Source: Saccoglossus kowalevskii (Eukaryota > Hemichordata > Enteropneusta > Harrimaniidae). From it: a stretch of 12,944 nucleotides of DNA. The notes below the pieces were generated by a model that made no database searches, was not told where the DNA came from, and saw only the letters and a program-made list of their open reading frames with translations. Positions 1 to 10,100 of this stretch are shown one piece after another. The position numbers and the translations under genes were made by a program. Within the stretch, counting starts at the first letter, position 1, and every line of letters starts with the position of its first letter. The stretch covers positions 296,756 to 309,699 of the forward strand of contig NW_003120918.1 in NCBI RefSeq assembly GCF_000003605.2, given 5' to 3'.

Positions 1-345
1 CTGTATATGGTAAAAAATTGGGCCAGTATGAAATAGTTATTACTGAAATTAGATAAGGATGGTGGCAAGAATGAGCTCATCAACACCGTGAAACAGGACT
101 AGTTTGAATTTCCATTATCAAATATATAATTTTGAACTTGGTAAATTAGCATATGATGAGAGTTATATTTGGAAATCCTACTCTGTATGGTGGCACAAAG
201 GAACTCATCAACACCATAAGTAGGAACTATAGTTTTGGATTTCCATCTGTATGGTGAATGGTGATTTGGAAATAAAACTTTGTATGACTTATACACCCAT
301 GGAAATTATACCCTGTATGAAGTAAACACACAAGCTCATCAACAG
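1..345. repeat. Degenerate repeat, about 127-bp period
   Basis: Three related blocks at about 57-116, 183-247 and 311-345 share a CTCATCAACA core. The first two also share GGTGGCA before it and ATTTCCAT after it, and a TTTGGAAAT block recurs between copies. Divergence is substantial, so this is an old tandem array or a piece of a larger satellite cut by the window edge. No coding potential is seen. Confidence 0.6.
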
Positions 346-641
346 GGGGGGGGGGTGCAGATATAAACTGGAATGGCCCAATGAGACTTAGGGGTAACCT
401 TGACTACACTTTTCAAAACTCAAGTCAACTTTCATTAATTTTCACAAAATTTTAAAACCCGATTAACATCTGCATATAATTAATACTTATGTACATTCGA
501 TTAAAAATATTAACAAAAAAATGATAAAAATGACATTTTTATATTGAGCAAAAGTCATGTCTACATTTTAATGAGTGATCAATAAACTCTGGGTGAGCTA
601 ACTGTGTGTATAAAAACAACACACACAACAGTACCTATGCA
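346..641. other. AT-rich intron sequence with poly-G tract
   Basis: A run of ten G at 347-356 is followed by AT-rich sequence without a credible exon on either strand. It lies within the large CSPP1 intron, downstream of the nested gene. Confidence 0.5.
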
Positions 642-647
642 TTTATT
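642..647 (-). terminator. Candidate poly(A) signal of the nested gene
   Basis: On the minus strand this is a canonical AATAAA, 322 bases after the stop codon. About 12 bases further the minus strand becomes GU-rich (TGTTGTGTGTGTTG, 617-630), as expected for a downstream cleavage element. Earlier ATTAAA variants (for example 969-974, overlapping the stop codon) are weaker choices. Confidence 0.45.
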
Positions 648-969
648 AACGATCAAGATCTTAATTAGTTTCCCAATTAAAAAAAAAACCTCAAAGAAAA
701 AAATTGATTTAGTGGATAGTTAAAAATGATGAAAGAAAACAAACATTTCAAAGAAAACATTGTTTTGCATATAAATAGATTGATTCAAAGTTGTTTTTGG
801 AAACCAAATTATTATTTTAATGTTTTTTTCTGCAGTGCCTTTGTTAATCTGGAATTAAATAGACACAACTTTCCATTGGCTACAGGTTTTGATGAAAATC
901 TTCAAAAAAATATGTTGCAAGGTTATTTTGTGAATAGTGAGAACAGTCCAGTTTGGCATTAATAGGAGT

Positions 970-2847
970 TTAATCCCTCACTTTTTTGGATGTTTTGTGC
1001 CGTTTCTCACGGACATTGACAGATCTTGGAATCGACTCTGCACAATTCTTCCCGACATCGCTATTACGACACATCACAGACAGCTGCTGGTTTGTCAATT
1101 TCAGGTAATGATTAGCCTTCCTTGTACATCTTATGTCTTTTAACATCTCCCCCAACTCATCATCCACGCGATTCATCTTTTCTCGGACTTCAAGTTTCCG
1201 TGATTTCTGATGTAGCCGAGACTGTACTTCTCTAAGGGTGGTCTCAATACTACGTAGACGTGTGTTGATTTCATCCAAAATCTGTGACTGATTCATCATT
1301 CGGTCTATTTTGTTATTGATTCTCTGCCATCCAATCACCTCCTGCATACGACTTAAGAATCTCATCTCTTTACTTGATTCCATCAATGTTGGACCTTCTC
1401 TGCTTTCTAACTCTTTCTGTTTGACCGCATTCATCCCACAATTGGCATTGCTGTCTGCTTCATTTGAAGCGCAAGGATTTTTTGATTCTGAGTCTGTTTG
1501 TTCCAATGATGTTAAAGCATTTTTACGAAGCGTCTTCAGCCTTCTCGGCTGCGGTATAGGAGCAACTTTTGTACTTTCAATCGATATCAGATTTAAATCC
1601 TGTTCTGGTTTTTTATCATCACTGTTTTGAACATCATTCATCCTACTCCCATTTGTGTCAGCGTTTTTTGTCTCCATCATATCAGCTTCATCAACTTCCT
1701 CATCGCCATGACTACTACTCAGATTTTCAGTTACAACAGCTCCATCATTCTGTACTGCACTAATGTTGCTAATCCCTACAAATCTTTTTAATTTCTCTAA
1801 AACTAATGGCAGATTTGTTAACTGCTCGTCAAGTTTGTCCCATTTACAGTTCATTTCCGATTGACATCCCGCACATATTCTACTCCACATGTTCATCTCA
1901 TCCGTGCTAGAGACCACCTGACGTATTTGATCATTAAATCGGGACCACTTATTGTCTATGGCACCAAGTACCTTGTATACTTCGCCCAGTATTGTACAGG
2001 ATTCTTCATCTTTTGACTTCAATATTTTCATGTTTTCAGACACTTCTGTCATTTTCACATCAACATAACAGCAGAGAAGTTTCAACAGTACTGCTTTACT
2101 ACTGTCAGGTTCGTCCAGCTGAAGACATGACAGAGTCTCGTCCAGTTCCTTCTCCCAATCAGACTTTGAACCAGAATGCAATTCTCCAAGTTGTTCATTC
2201 ACCTTACCCCACTTAGTATTCATATCTTCAAACATTTTTAGTAACTGTTTATTGAGTATTCTATGCGTTGGTTTGTGCACCTGCGAGGAAGGTTCCACAG
2301 CTTTATTCCCAACACTGGCTTGTTCGTGAGTCGGCGATTGCGAAGGTTCTGCGGTTTTATTCCCAACGCTGGTTAGTTCTTGAATCGGCAAAGAGGCAGG
2401 TTTCACAGGTTTATCCTCAACACTGGCTTGTTCGTGAGACGGCGATTGCGATAGTTCTGCGGTTTTATTTCCAATGCTGGTTGGTTCTTGAATCTCCAAA
2501 GATGCAGGTTTCACAGGTTTATCCCCAACACCGGCTTGTTCGTGAGTTGGCGATTGCAAAGGTTCTGCGGCTTTATTCCCAACGCTGGTTGGTTTCTGAA
2601 TTTGCAAAGAGGCAGGTTTCTCAGGTTTATTCTCAACACTGGATGATCTTTGCCCATTTGAATTCTGTGCTAGTCTCAACGCAGTTAATACCTTATCAAG
2701 TTTGCGATTCACAGCCTTTGCATCCTGCTGTGACTGGCTCAACCTATCGACTTTATCGCTCAATTCTGACCACTGTGAGTGGATGCTCTTCAGCGCATCA
2801 AGCACCTGGTCCATCTTCACCTGAAGTGTTGTGTCCTCTGAAGACAT
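970..2847 (-). CDS. Unrecognised 625-aa intronless gene nested in a CSPP1 intron
   Basis: One uninterrupted 626-codon frame including stop TAA, in an AT-rich region where such length is not expected by chance. I do not recognise the family. Residues 1-60 form a predicted helix with a first Trp motif. Residues 70-177 are three 36-residue repeats rich in Pro, Lys, Ser and Glu (landmarks KPASL, IQ, GNK, SP.HEQA), with a decayed fourth copy to about 193. Residues 200-355 are helical with three more Trp motifs (W213, W301, W336). Residues 365-490 are acidic, low complexity and probably disordered. Residues 490-595 are a helical region with a fifth motif (W507), and the tail is basic (REKRHKTSKKVRD). 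There is no signal peptide, membrane segment or zinc knuckle, so a cytosolic or cytoskeletal scaffold is possible (inference). A retrogene origin is possible, but no poly(A) scar is clear. Confidence 0.8.
   Translation of the reverse strand: MSSEDTTLQVKMDQVLDALKSIHSQWSELSDKVDRLSQSQQDAKAVNRKLDKVLTALRLAQNSNGQRSSSVENKPEKPASLQIQKPTSVGNKAAEPLQSPTHEQAGVGDKPVKPASLEIQEPTSIGNKTAELSQSPSHEQASVEDKPVKPASLPIQELTSVGNKTAEPSQSPTHEQASVGNKAVEPSSQVHKPTHRILNKQLLKMFEDMNTKWGKVNEQLGELHSGSKSDWEKELDETLSCLQLDEPDSSKAVLLKLLCCYVDVKMTEVSENMKILKSKDEESCTILGEVYKVLGAIDNKWSRFNDQIRQVVSSTDEMNMWSRICAGCQSEMNCKWDKLDEQLTNLPLVLEKLKRFVGISNISAVQNDGAVVTENLSSSHGDEEVDEADMMETKNADTNGSRMNDVQNSDDKKPEQDLNLISIESTKVAPIPQPRRLKTLRKNALTSLEQTDSESKNPCASNEADSNANCGMNAVKQKELESREGPTLMESSKEMRFLSRMQEVIGWQRINNKIDRMMNQSQILDEINTRLRSIETTLREVQSRLHQKSRKLEVREKMNRVDDELGEMLKDIRCTRKANHYLKLTNQQLSVMCRNSDVGKNCAESIPRSVNVREKRHKTSKKVRD
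2317..2640 (-). repeat. Three in-frame 108-bp coding repeats
   Basis: Three 108-bp copies encode residues 70-177 of the 625-aa protein, each starting near SVxxKP and ending HEQA. Copies differ at a modest number of bases, mostly conservative in protein. A degenerate partial fourth copy runs to about 2269. The period is a multiple of three, so copy number can change without breaking the frame. Confidence 0.9.
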
Positions 2848-2878
2848 GCTTATGTGTCATTGAACCACCAAGAATAAT

Positions 2879-2888
2879 CCTTTTTATA
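2879..2888 (-). promoter_or_regulatory. TATA box of the nested 625-aa gene
   Basis: On the minus strand the sequence reads GCTATAAAAAGG, a near-ideal TATA box with its first T 41 bases before the ATG. An Inr-like TTCAATG starts about 25 bases further on, which would give a leader of roughly 14 bases. Position, strand and match fit the gene it precedes; transcription itself is not shown. Confidence 0.55.
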
Positions 2889-3597
2889 GCATAACTACAT
2901 GTTATATCTCCTACTAGGCTGTCAACTAAGCAACTAAGTGTTCAGCAGTTAGTCTATGCAGTCCACAGTCCACCAGAGTGAAGCAATCAATAAATCCACT
3001 CATCGTACATCACAATGAATCTGGTAAGACCACACCACCATGCAGATAAACTAATGTACATCAATGTATATAGATCAATAAAAGATGCACGTTTGTAGCA
3101 TGTACACTGTCCACTCAATGCGATGATGCATGTACACTCATCGTAATGAGCTCACACAGAGCTGTGCTGAGACATACCACTTATAGAGTCGTATATCGAT
3201 ATTGATTGTGCAAAAAATAATGTAAATAGCTGCTTAGAAACCAAGCAATCAATCAATGAAATACAGGCATATAAACATGCAATTATTTCTAAGAATACAA
3301 TACAAATTGTTGAGTTGTACAATACATGCTTAGCTGGGTGTCTTCTTTGAGCTAGACTATTCGAGGGTAATTTTCATGAAAATAAAGTTTTATAATGAAC
3401 AATTCATTATTATTGGTAAAATGCAAATTATCAAACTGGAATAATTTAAAGTGAAAAGAGGTACATATAAAATTACAGTAAAACAAAGCAAGATTTTAAC
3501 AACAGCATGCTGATACAGTGAAACTAAACACATAAAAAAAAACGAAAAAAGTTCAGTTAACAGACATGTTTATACAAACTCATAAATGTTGAGACCA
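2889..3597. other. Non-coding spacer upstream of the nested gene
   Basis: AT-rich, with repeated ATGTACA and ATGCATGTACACT words around 3050-3140 and no credible splice-flanked exon. It lies in the large CSPP1 intron and would contain any distal promoter elements of the 625-aa gene. Confidence 0.4.
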
Positions 3598-3927
3598 GTT
3601 CTAGGTTCACTTATACCGGTACATAGAGTTCTAGGTTCACTTATACCGGTACATAGAGTTCTAGGTTCACTTATACCGGTACATAGAGTTCTAGGTTCAC
3701 TTATACCGGTACATAGAGTTCTAGGTTCACTTATACCGGTACATAGAGTTCTAGGTTCACTTATACCGGTACATAGAGTTCTAGGTTCACTTATACCGGT
3801 ACATAGAGTTCTAGGTTCACTTATACCGGTACATAGAGTTCTAGGTTCACTTATACCGGTACATAGAGTTCTAGGTTCACTTATACCGGTACATAGAGTT
3901 CTAGGTTCACTTATACCAGTACATAGA
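3598..3927. repeat. 30-bp minisatellite, 11 copies
   Basis: Eleven head-to-tail copies of a 30-bp unit beginning GTTCTAGGTTCACTTATACC and ending GGTACATAGA. Ten copies are identical and the last differs by one base (CCGGT to CCAGT). Each intact unit holds the 8-bp palindrome TACCGGTA. Because 30 is a multiple of three, the plus strand is open as VLGSLIPVHR repeated, but there is no splice, Kozak or homology support for translation. The uniformity implies recent expansion, or collapse or expansion in assembly. Confidence 0.97.
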
Positions 3928-4045
3928 GTTTGGTTTAGATCAGAGGCTTAAACAGGTTTCATTGTTTCTAACAGTCTCACAATCAATAGTAATGCATAAT
4001 TACTGGCTATTAATAAAGACAAGAAATAACCAGAAATACACTCAC

Positions 4046-4192
4046 TTCTCTATTTTCCAGCTGTTGTTGTATACGCTTCTGCTCACTGTGTAATTGACGT
4101 CTCATTGCTGACAGTGCATGAATTACATCTTTGTTGTCACCAACACGCGATCTCGAAGATGGTATCGGGGGCGAGTTGGTCAGCCGACCATT
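4046..4192 (-). CDS. CSPP1: CSPP1 exon H (147 nt), SPPIP plus second helix
   Basis: The acceptor is gttaatttgcag and the donor is GAA|gtgagt, both strong. Forty-nine codons in phase 0 start NGRLTNSPPIPSSRSRV, followed by the helix DVIHALSAMRRQLHSEQKR and a Gln-rich end. Human CSPP1 has SPPVPARK followed by NVIMELSEMRKQLRSEERR, a close match. The upstream Met of the open frame lies in intron sequence and is not a start. The next exon of the gene lies outside the window. Confidence 0.92.
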
Positions 4193-7100
4193 CTGCAAAT
4201 TAACACACATCAATATTAACAACAGAATCAACAGATTTTGTGAAAAGCTACTTTATAACGTTCTAAAATTTTTTTTATTTTATTCATATGTAACCCACTG
4301 AATACAATGTTGTTTGTTTTTATAATATTGGATGGCAGCCTAAGGAAATAAAATATGTCAAAAAAAAAAATAATTTAAGGTATCAAACAAAATTCTGTGA
4401 AAGTCACTGTGCCTCCCTTTCTCAGGGAATTTACTATTGACAAAAATGGCCACCAGTCTTGTTGAGAATGAGAAAGACACTTTTTTTTGCCCTTCAAATA
4501 ATGTTCCATTTTCTCCCATCATCCTATCCACTGAACCGAATACCATGGTAACTAGGTAAGTGAAGCAGTAGATGCAATGACGGATGAGAATAGAACACTA
4601 TTTACAGGAGGAAAAAAGTGCCATAGCTCTCTTGCTCACATTTGTCTTTAAGAACTATTAGTGACATCTACAAAATGTTATGATTTTTTCCCAACTCATA
4701 AAAATTAAAGATGTTATAATCCACATTCAATCACATGACATACCCTACACCCCCGCCAAAGTTCAATAATGGAATGACTCACAGATTGCATATTAACAGG
4801 CTAACCAGTATAAAATGAACACCACACATAAAAAACATTTTTAATTGATCCAGCTCCTACCCTTATATACCATTGAATAATACCACCTGAACACACACAC
4901 ACACAATAACATTTACAGTTCTACATTTTTTACAAGGATGGTAAGGTATGAATGTTACTGTTCTTGGTGGATGAGAGAAAACAGTCATCACAAAAAGAGT
5001 GTACATAACAACCAAGCAATGATGTAATAGTCAATATTTTTTTCTATATTCTAACAATACAACAGATCAATTATGTAATTAATATCAACGTTAATAAAAA
5101 TGAGGGTAGAATTTTCCATTTTTTTTTATTGAATTTTTCTGATAAGATCTAGTAATAATAGTTTTAAATATCAATATGCATTCATTTCACAAGACACTAC
5201 AGAATACAGAGGCAGGTAACTGCGGCAAATATCGAAGGTAATCAAATGATGTTGCGTGAGACTATTCTTGGTGTGTCATGTTCCATTATGCAAGCCATCT
5301 GGACACATTTTCCCCAGTAGTATATGTAACAGCTTTTCAAAACATGCCGAAAAAAATGCAATTGTCTGTCTCTGTATTTTCTAGTATCTTTGCTCTAACT
5401 TAGTTAAATTACTACTTTGGTTTATTGGCAACCCTAATATCAGCAAAAATAAAAAAAATAAAAATATAATTACACAAAAAATAATAACTGACATGAGATA
5501 AATTATAGAAGTATACTGTAAACCGGTTTAATTTCAATGCAGACAAATTTTCGTTGAAATTTTGTAGCAGTGAATGTTAGTGAAATTAAGACACAGCTTT
5601 CGCTTTCGTCATCACAAATGCCATTTTATCGTCAAAATTGCTGTCAACGAAAGTCATATGGTTTACAGTATTACTGCATATATGCCTTACGTGTATAAAG
5701 CCATCATTCAATTGCTCCAACTCGGGTTCCTTGGTTAGCGAAGGTTAAAACAGGATAGACAGTAGCGAGGTGAGAATGCTTAATATGGTACACAGAAAGC
5801 AATACAAAAAGCCGAATAGAAAGGATGACAAATGCTAAGCAAGAGGATGAGAATTTTCCATATCACTGAATTAGTGGATTGGATGGAATTTGACCAAAAT
5901 GATCAGGCAGGGCATTATGAAGAACGGACTGAATATTTAGAAATAATTTCTGTCATCGCCATATTGTTTTTGACAACAAAAGTGGCAACAATGCCAGCTA
6001 AGTTGCTGACTGGTTTGTTATGCAAGTCTGGAGACTCAATAGAAGACGCAATATCCTTTCTACGTACATTGGGACATCACAAATGGCAAAGTTGTCCAAA
6101 CAAATTAAACAAAATGTATGTACTGACACACCCACTGAATCAGGACACAGTCACCAATGTGAGCGTAGTGCATGGCATAATGCAAGTAAATTCATCCAAA
6201 CAGCACACTGCCATAAAAATGGTTTGATCTAAACAGTTCTAATCACTTAACAATCCTAAGACGTGCATAGCAAAGCAGTCAGTAACTTTGAGGTGACAAC
6301 TGAAAGTGTAGGAAGTACAGTACATGTATATTAGAACAGAGCTGTCTTACCCTTGGGTTATACACTGTCTCGGGAGTCACACTCTACGGTAGCAGCACAA
6401 AGAAATAGATCATGGTGTTAAGAGTTAGTGGTGAAAAAGACAATAAGTTGGAAGGATTTAAGTATTGATTTTAAGGCACCACAGAAATTATGCTTTGAAT
6501 TTCATGTGAATAGACAATGTATTTTACATGCGTTGTATACGTAACATGGGACCCATGTATCGAAACAGAGTGCAACAGTTGTGGTGCTTTAATCTGCGTA
6601 CATTCAAGAAGTCACTGAACTTGCATAAGTACAATAATGCTCTCATATTGATTTAAAAAAAAATATTTATATTAGTGAGAAGTACCGTAAAATCTGTATT
6701 AGAAGCCGCATCCCTAAATTCATCCCCTGTGCTGTATTGTACTATTTTAATAGAAGCCGCAGCTTCTAATACAGATTTTACAGTACATGTAGAACATCAC
6801 TGATCAGTGCATAAACATTTAAAAAACAAAACTTTTGCTGTTATAGAAATGTTTTATCACAACATCAACTCATTCATTTAAGTTTTTGTATGGTACAGTG
6901 TGTTACCACCTGTCCATAGTGGCAGGTTTGGATAGTCCCATTTCAAATGCTACCTGTCTAGAGTGGTTTGGTGGAAGTGAGTCTTGTGTGGTTGATTCAC
7001 TACATTGCATATTTGGTTATATTACAACAAGCAAAAAAAAAATAGCTCCTTAAGTTTGTTTCCATGCCTACAATCCCTAATCTTGTGGCCATTTTGAATT

Positions 7101-10100
7101 AGAAAATGTTTCAGGGCTGTACTTATTAGATTTAAAATTCAAAAATTATCATGGGAACATAGTCTTTTTTTTCTATTCTTGGCGAATTCTGTTTAAATAT
7201 GTGTTAATATTGTTTCTGGTTTGACTATATCGGTACGCGTTGTCGTATAACCATGCTTTACACCACATCTCACCAGCAAGTTTCTGATAATTTTGTTACT
7301 GTATATTGCCCTGTAATTTGTAATTCTGTTTGATGAAATTTCATAAATACATACCAGTACACATGCACACAGGGTATTTATAGAATATAAATGAACAAGG
7401 TTTGGAAAGTTGGGATTCGGAACCTACCTTATCGACATGCACAGGTATTTCGTCAAACTCTTCAGCCTTTTAGGAAGGAGAGAAAAATGGGTGATAGGAC
7501 TGGGTGGATTGGGTTGGATCATGCAATGGGGAAACACAAATGTGATGGGTAAAAACAAGAGAACTAGCTGGTTTTATGATAGGGGGCACATCTTTCATGC
7601 ATAGTGCATTGGTTACAGTTGCATTTATAAAATTTGTTGATCGATAACATTTAATAGCATTTAGTCATGAAACATTGTTAAAAAAAGAATTGCATTTTTT
7701 ATACCTTATTGCGCAGGGTCGGGATTGGTGGGGAAGCTACCCTGGCTGCATTCTGCAAAGAAAAGTGAAAAAGGGGTAGATATTCAAACAAATGACAAAA
7801 AAACAAATTTGGTTCCTATATTTGACAATTTCTTCAATACGAACTATGGAAAACTATGACCACATAACACTAATATTATAGGAATTGAATAATAAAATGT
7901 ATTACAGTGGTAACAAGTGGTTCATCTGTCTTTATTAGAATTTTGTCAAAAGTTTGATGTTTTAAAGCAGGGGTGTCATCACCTACGCATGCATCAGATG
8001 GCCATAGCATGTCATTGTTTACTAACAAGTGAGTACCCATGAGCCGTTGCATTTTAGCATGTGTTGTTATCGTCGCTTGGGACTCAATTCATGCATGTGC
8101 GCAGGTGACAACCCTCTCGCTTTAACTACGTTTGCACTACTTAGCTACAGTCATAAAATGTCATAACATTATTCAGTTTGGACATGACACAACACTGTTT
8201 GGAAACAATTATTGAAACATCTGTGACTTGATACAAAATGAACCAGATAGAAAATTATTGATTAATTCTGTGAATGAATACGAATGAACCAAAAACAGCT
8301 GAAGATCTTAGTATAGATGGTATTTCACTATAATTATGTAAGAAAAGCTAATTTTTTCATGACTTCTCACCTCTGCATACTTTTTCTGCCTCTCTTCATC
8401 CTCATTCCTTCTCATTTCTTCTAGTCGCCGATTTTCCTCTTCTCGTCTCTGTCTCTCTATTTCTTTCCTTTTATCCTCAGCAGCCAAGATTAGCTGCTCG
8501 TTTCTAAGACGAGCCTGTAAAATGAAATAAATAAATTAATGCAAATTAACACCATGAAAATTAGATAGCTCCGCTGTTAGCAACGTACATTTCAATTAGA
8601 GAATTGAAGATATCATTAGAAAATGAACAAATCTGAGAGAGGTTCGCCTGAGGTACCTATACATGTATGTATAGTATCTAAGCAATGGGATTTTCAACAA
8701 GAAGTAGAATAAGATATTTCAGAATTAAAGATATCATCATGAAATGAACAAATTTAAAAATAAACACCAGAGATTGTTAAAAAATTATTGCAAAAAAAAA
8801 AAGGGTGCATTTTCCTGTTGTCATTACCGGTAATTTCTTTTTTATGGAATATTTTCAACAATAAATAATTTCAATTTTTTTAATTAAACAATTCAATACA
8901 TATGGTACAACATGGTATGCTTAGATAGACTTCGCTCATAATCTTACGTACCTCTTCCTCTTTCCTTCTCTGTCGTTCTTGCTCCTCCTCAAACTCCTTC
9001 TGCATCTTCTCTCTTTCAGCTTGTAGGCGCTTCTCTTCTCGCTCTTCTTCCAGCCGAATTTTCTCCTTCTCTTCGGCGTCTCGTCTCCTCTTTTCGTCAA
9101 CCTTGAAACAAGTTTAAAAAATAGAAAAGGAAATCACTTGTGAATTAAGATTAATTTATTTTGTCCTCTATGGTGGTATCCTATATTTCATTATGATATT
9201 ACTATCATTGTAGCTAGGCATGAATGGAGTGGCATGTAGAGAGTGGAATGCTGCATAGATTCTAGGTTTTGTTGATGTGTGAAATCCAGTAGACTGTGAT
9301 TTGTTTCATTAAAACTGTTTTCATAGACTTTTGCAATATGGTTTCATGTTATGATATTGCTCACAAAACTCAGATAAAAATATCAGATCAGTAAAATACT
9401 TTTCATAAACCTCCAGGAAAATTGGGATTTTTTTAGCTAATTGTAGGAACTATTGGTTTCTATGGTAAAAACTTTTCGCCGTATCTAAACATTTTGTGTG
9501 GTAACATATGGTGATAAATTTATAATGTAGTTGTGAGATAGATAATTATGAAATTTAGGAAAGAGGTTTTGATGAATATTATTCAGTTTTTCTGAAATAC
9601 TAGTAAAACTGTAACATTTAACATGTTTTGCATTTTTTCAGGCAGTTTTTCTCCAAAAAAGTAACCTTAACTGGATGGAAAGATTATGATTTGTGTCAAA
9701 TCAATTATTGGTATGTACAATGTAAAACTTTTGAAAAAAACACCCTTAGTTTGAATATCTATTATCTACCTCAACAGTAATCAGGAAATGTAACGTTTTG
9801 CAAGGAAATGTAACGTTTTGCAAGGTAATGTAACGTTTTGCAAGGTAATGTAACGTTTTACAAAGAAATGTAACATTTTGCAAGGAAATGTAACGTTTTG
9901 CAAGGAAATGTAACGTTTTGCAAGGAAATGTAACGTTTTGCAAGGTAATGTAACGTTTTGCAAGGTAATGTAACGTTTTGCAAGGAAATGTAACGTTTTG
10001 CAAGGAAATGTAACGTTTTGCAAGGAAATGTAACGTTTTGCAAGGAAATGTAGCGTTTTGCAAGGAAATGTAACGTTTTGCAAGGAAATGTAACATTTTG

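Noticed and set aside
1310-2216. Plus-strand frames of 106, 64 and 74 codons
   Set aside because: All overlap the 625-aa minus-strand gene and are antisense shadows of it.
970-2847. Retroelement gag for the 625-aa protein
   Set aside because: No zinc-knuckle CCHC, no protease or reverse-transcriptase frame nearby, and no long terminal repeats flank it.
2268-2894. 208-codon plus-strand frame with a repeated QVYPQHWLV-like pattern
   Set aside because: It is the antisense shadow of the 108-bp coding repeats in the 625-aa gene and mirrors their period.
3598-3927. CRISPR-like array
   Set aside because: Units are directly adjacent with no spacers, and the surrounding gene is eukaryotic with introns.
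3586-3951. 121-codon plus-strand frame of VLGSLIPVHR repeats
   Set aside because: The frame is produced entirely by a 30-bp minisatellite and has no start context, splice sites or flanking coding sequence.
4358-4546. 62-codon minus-strand frame
   Set aside because: Ends in a poly-T-derived FFF tail, no splice sites in frame, and no fit to the CSPP1 order between exons G and H.
5832-6227. 131-codon plus-strand open frame
   Set aside because: No recognisable domain, no splice or promoter context, and one frame of this length in 13 kb of six-frame AT-rich sequence is not very surprising. It lies in a CSPP1 intron on the other strand.
7410-7604. 64-codon plus-strand frame
   Set aside because: Short, no supporting signals, inside a CSPP1 intron on the opposite strand.
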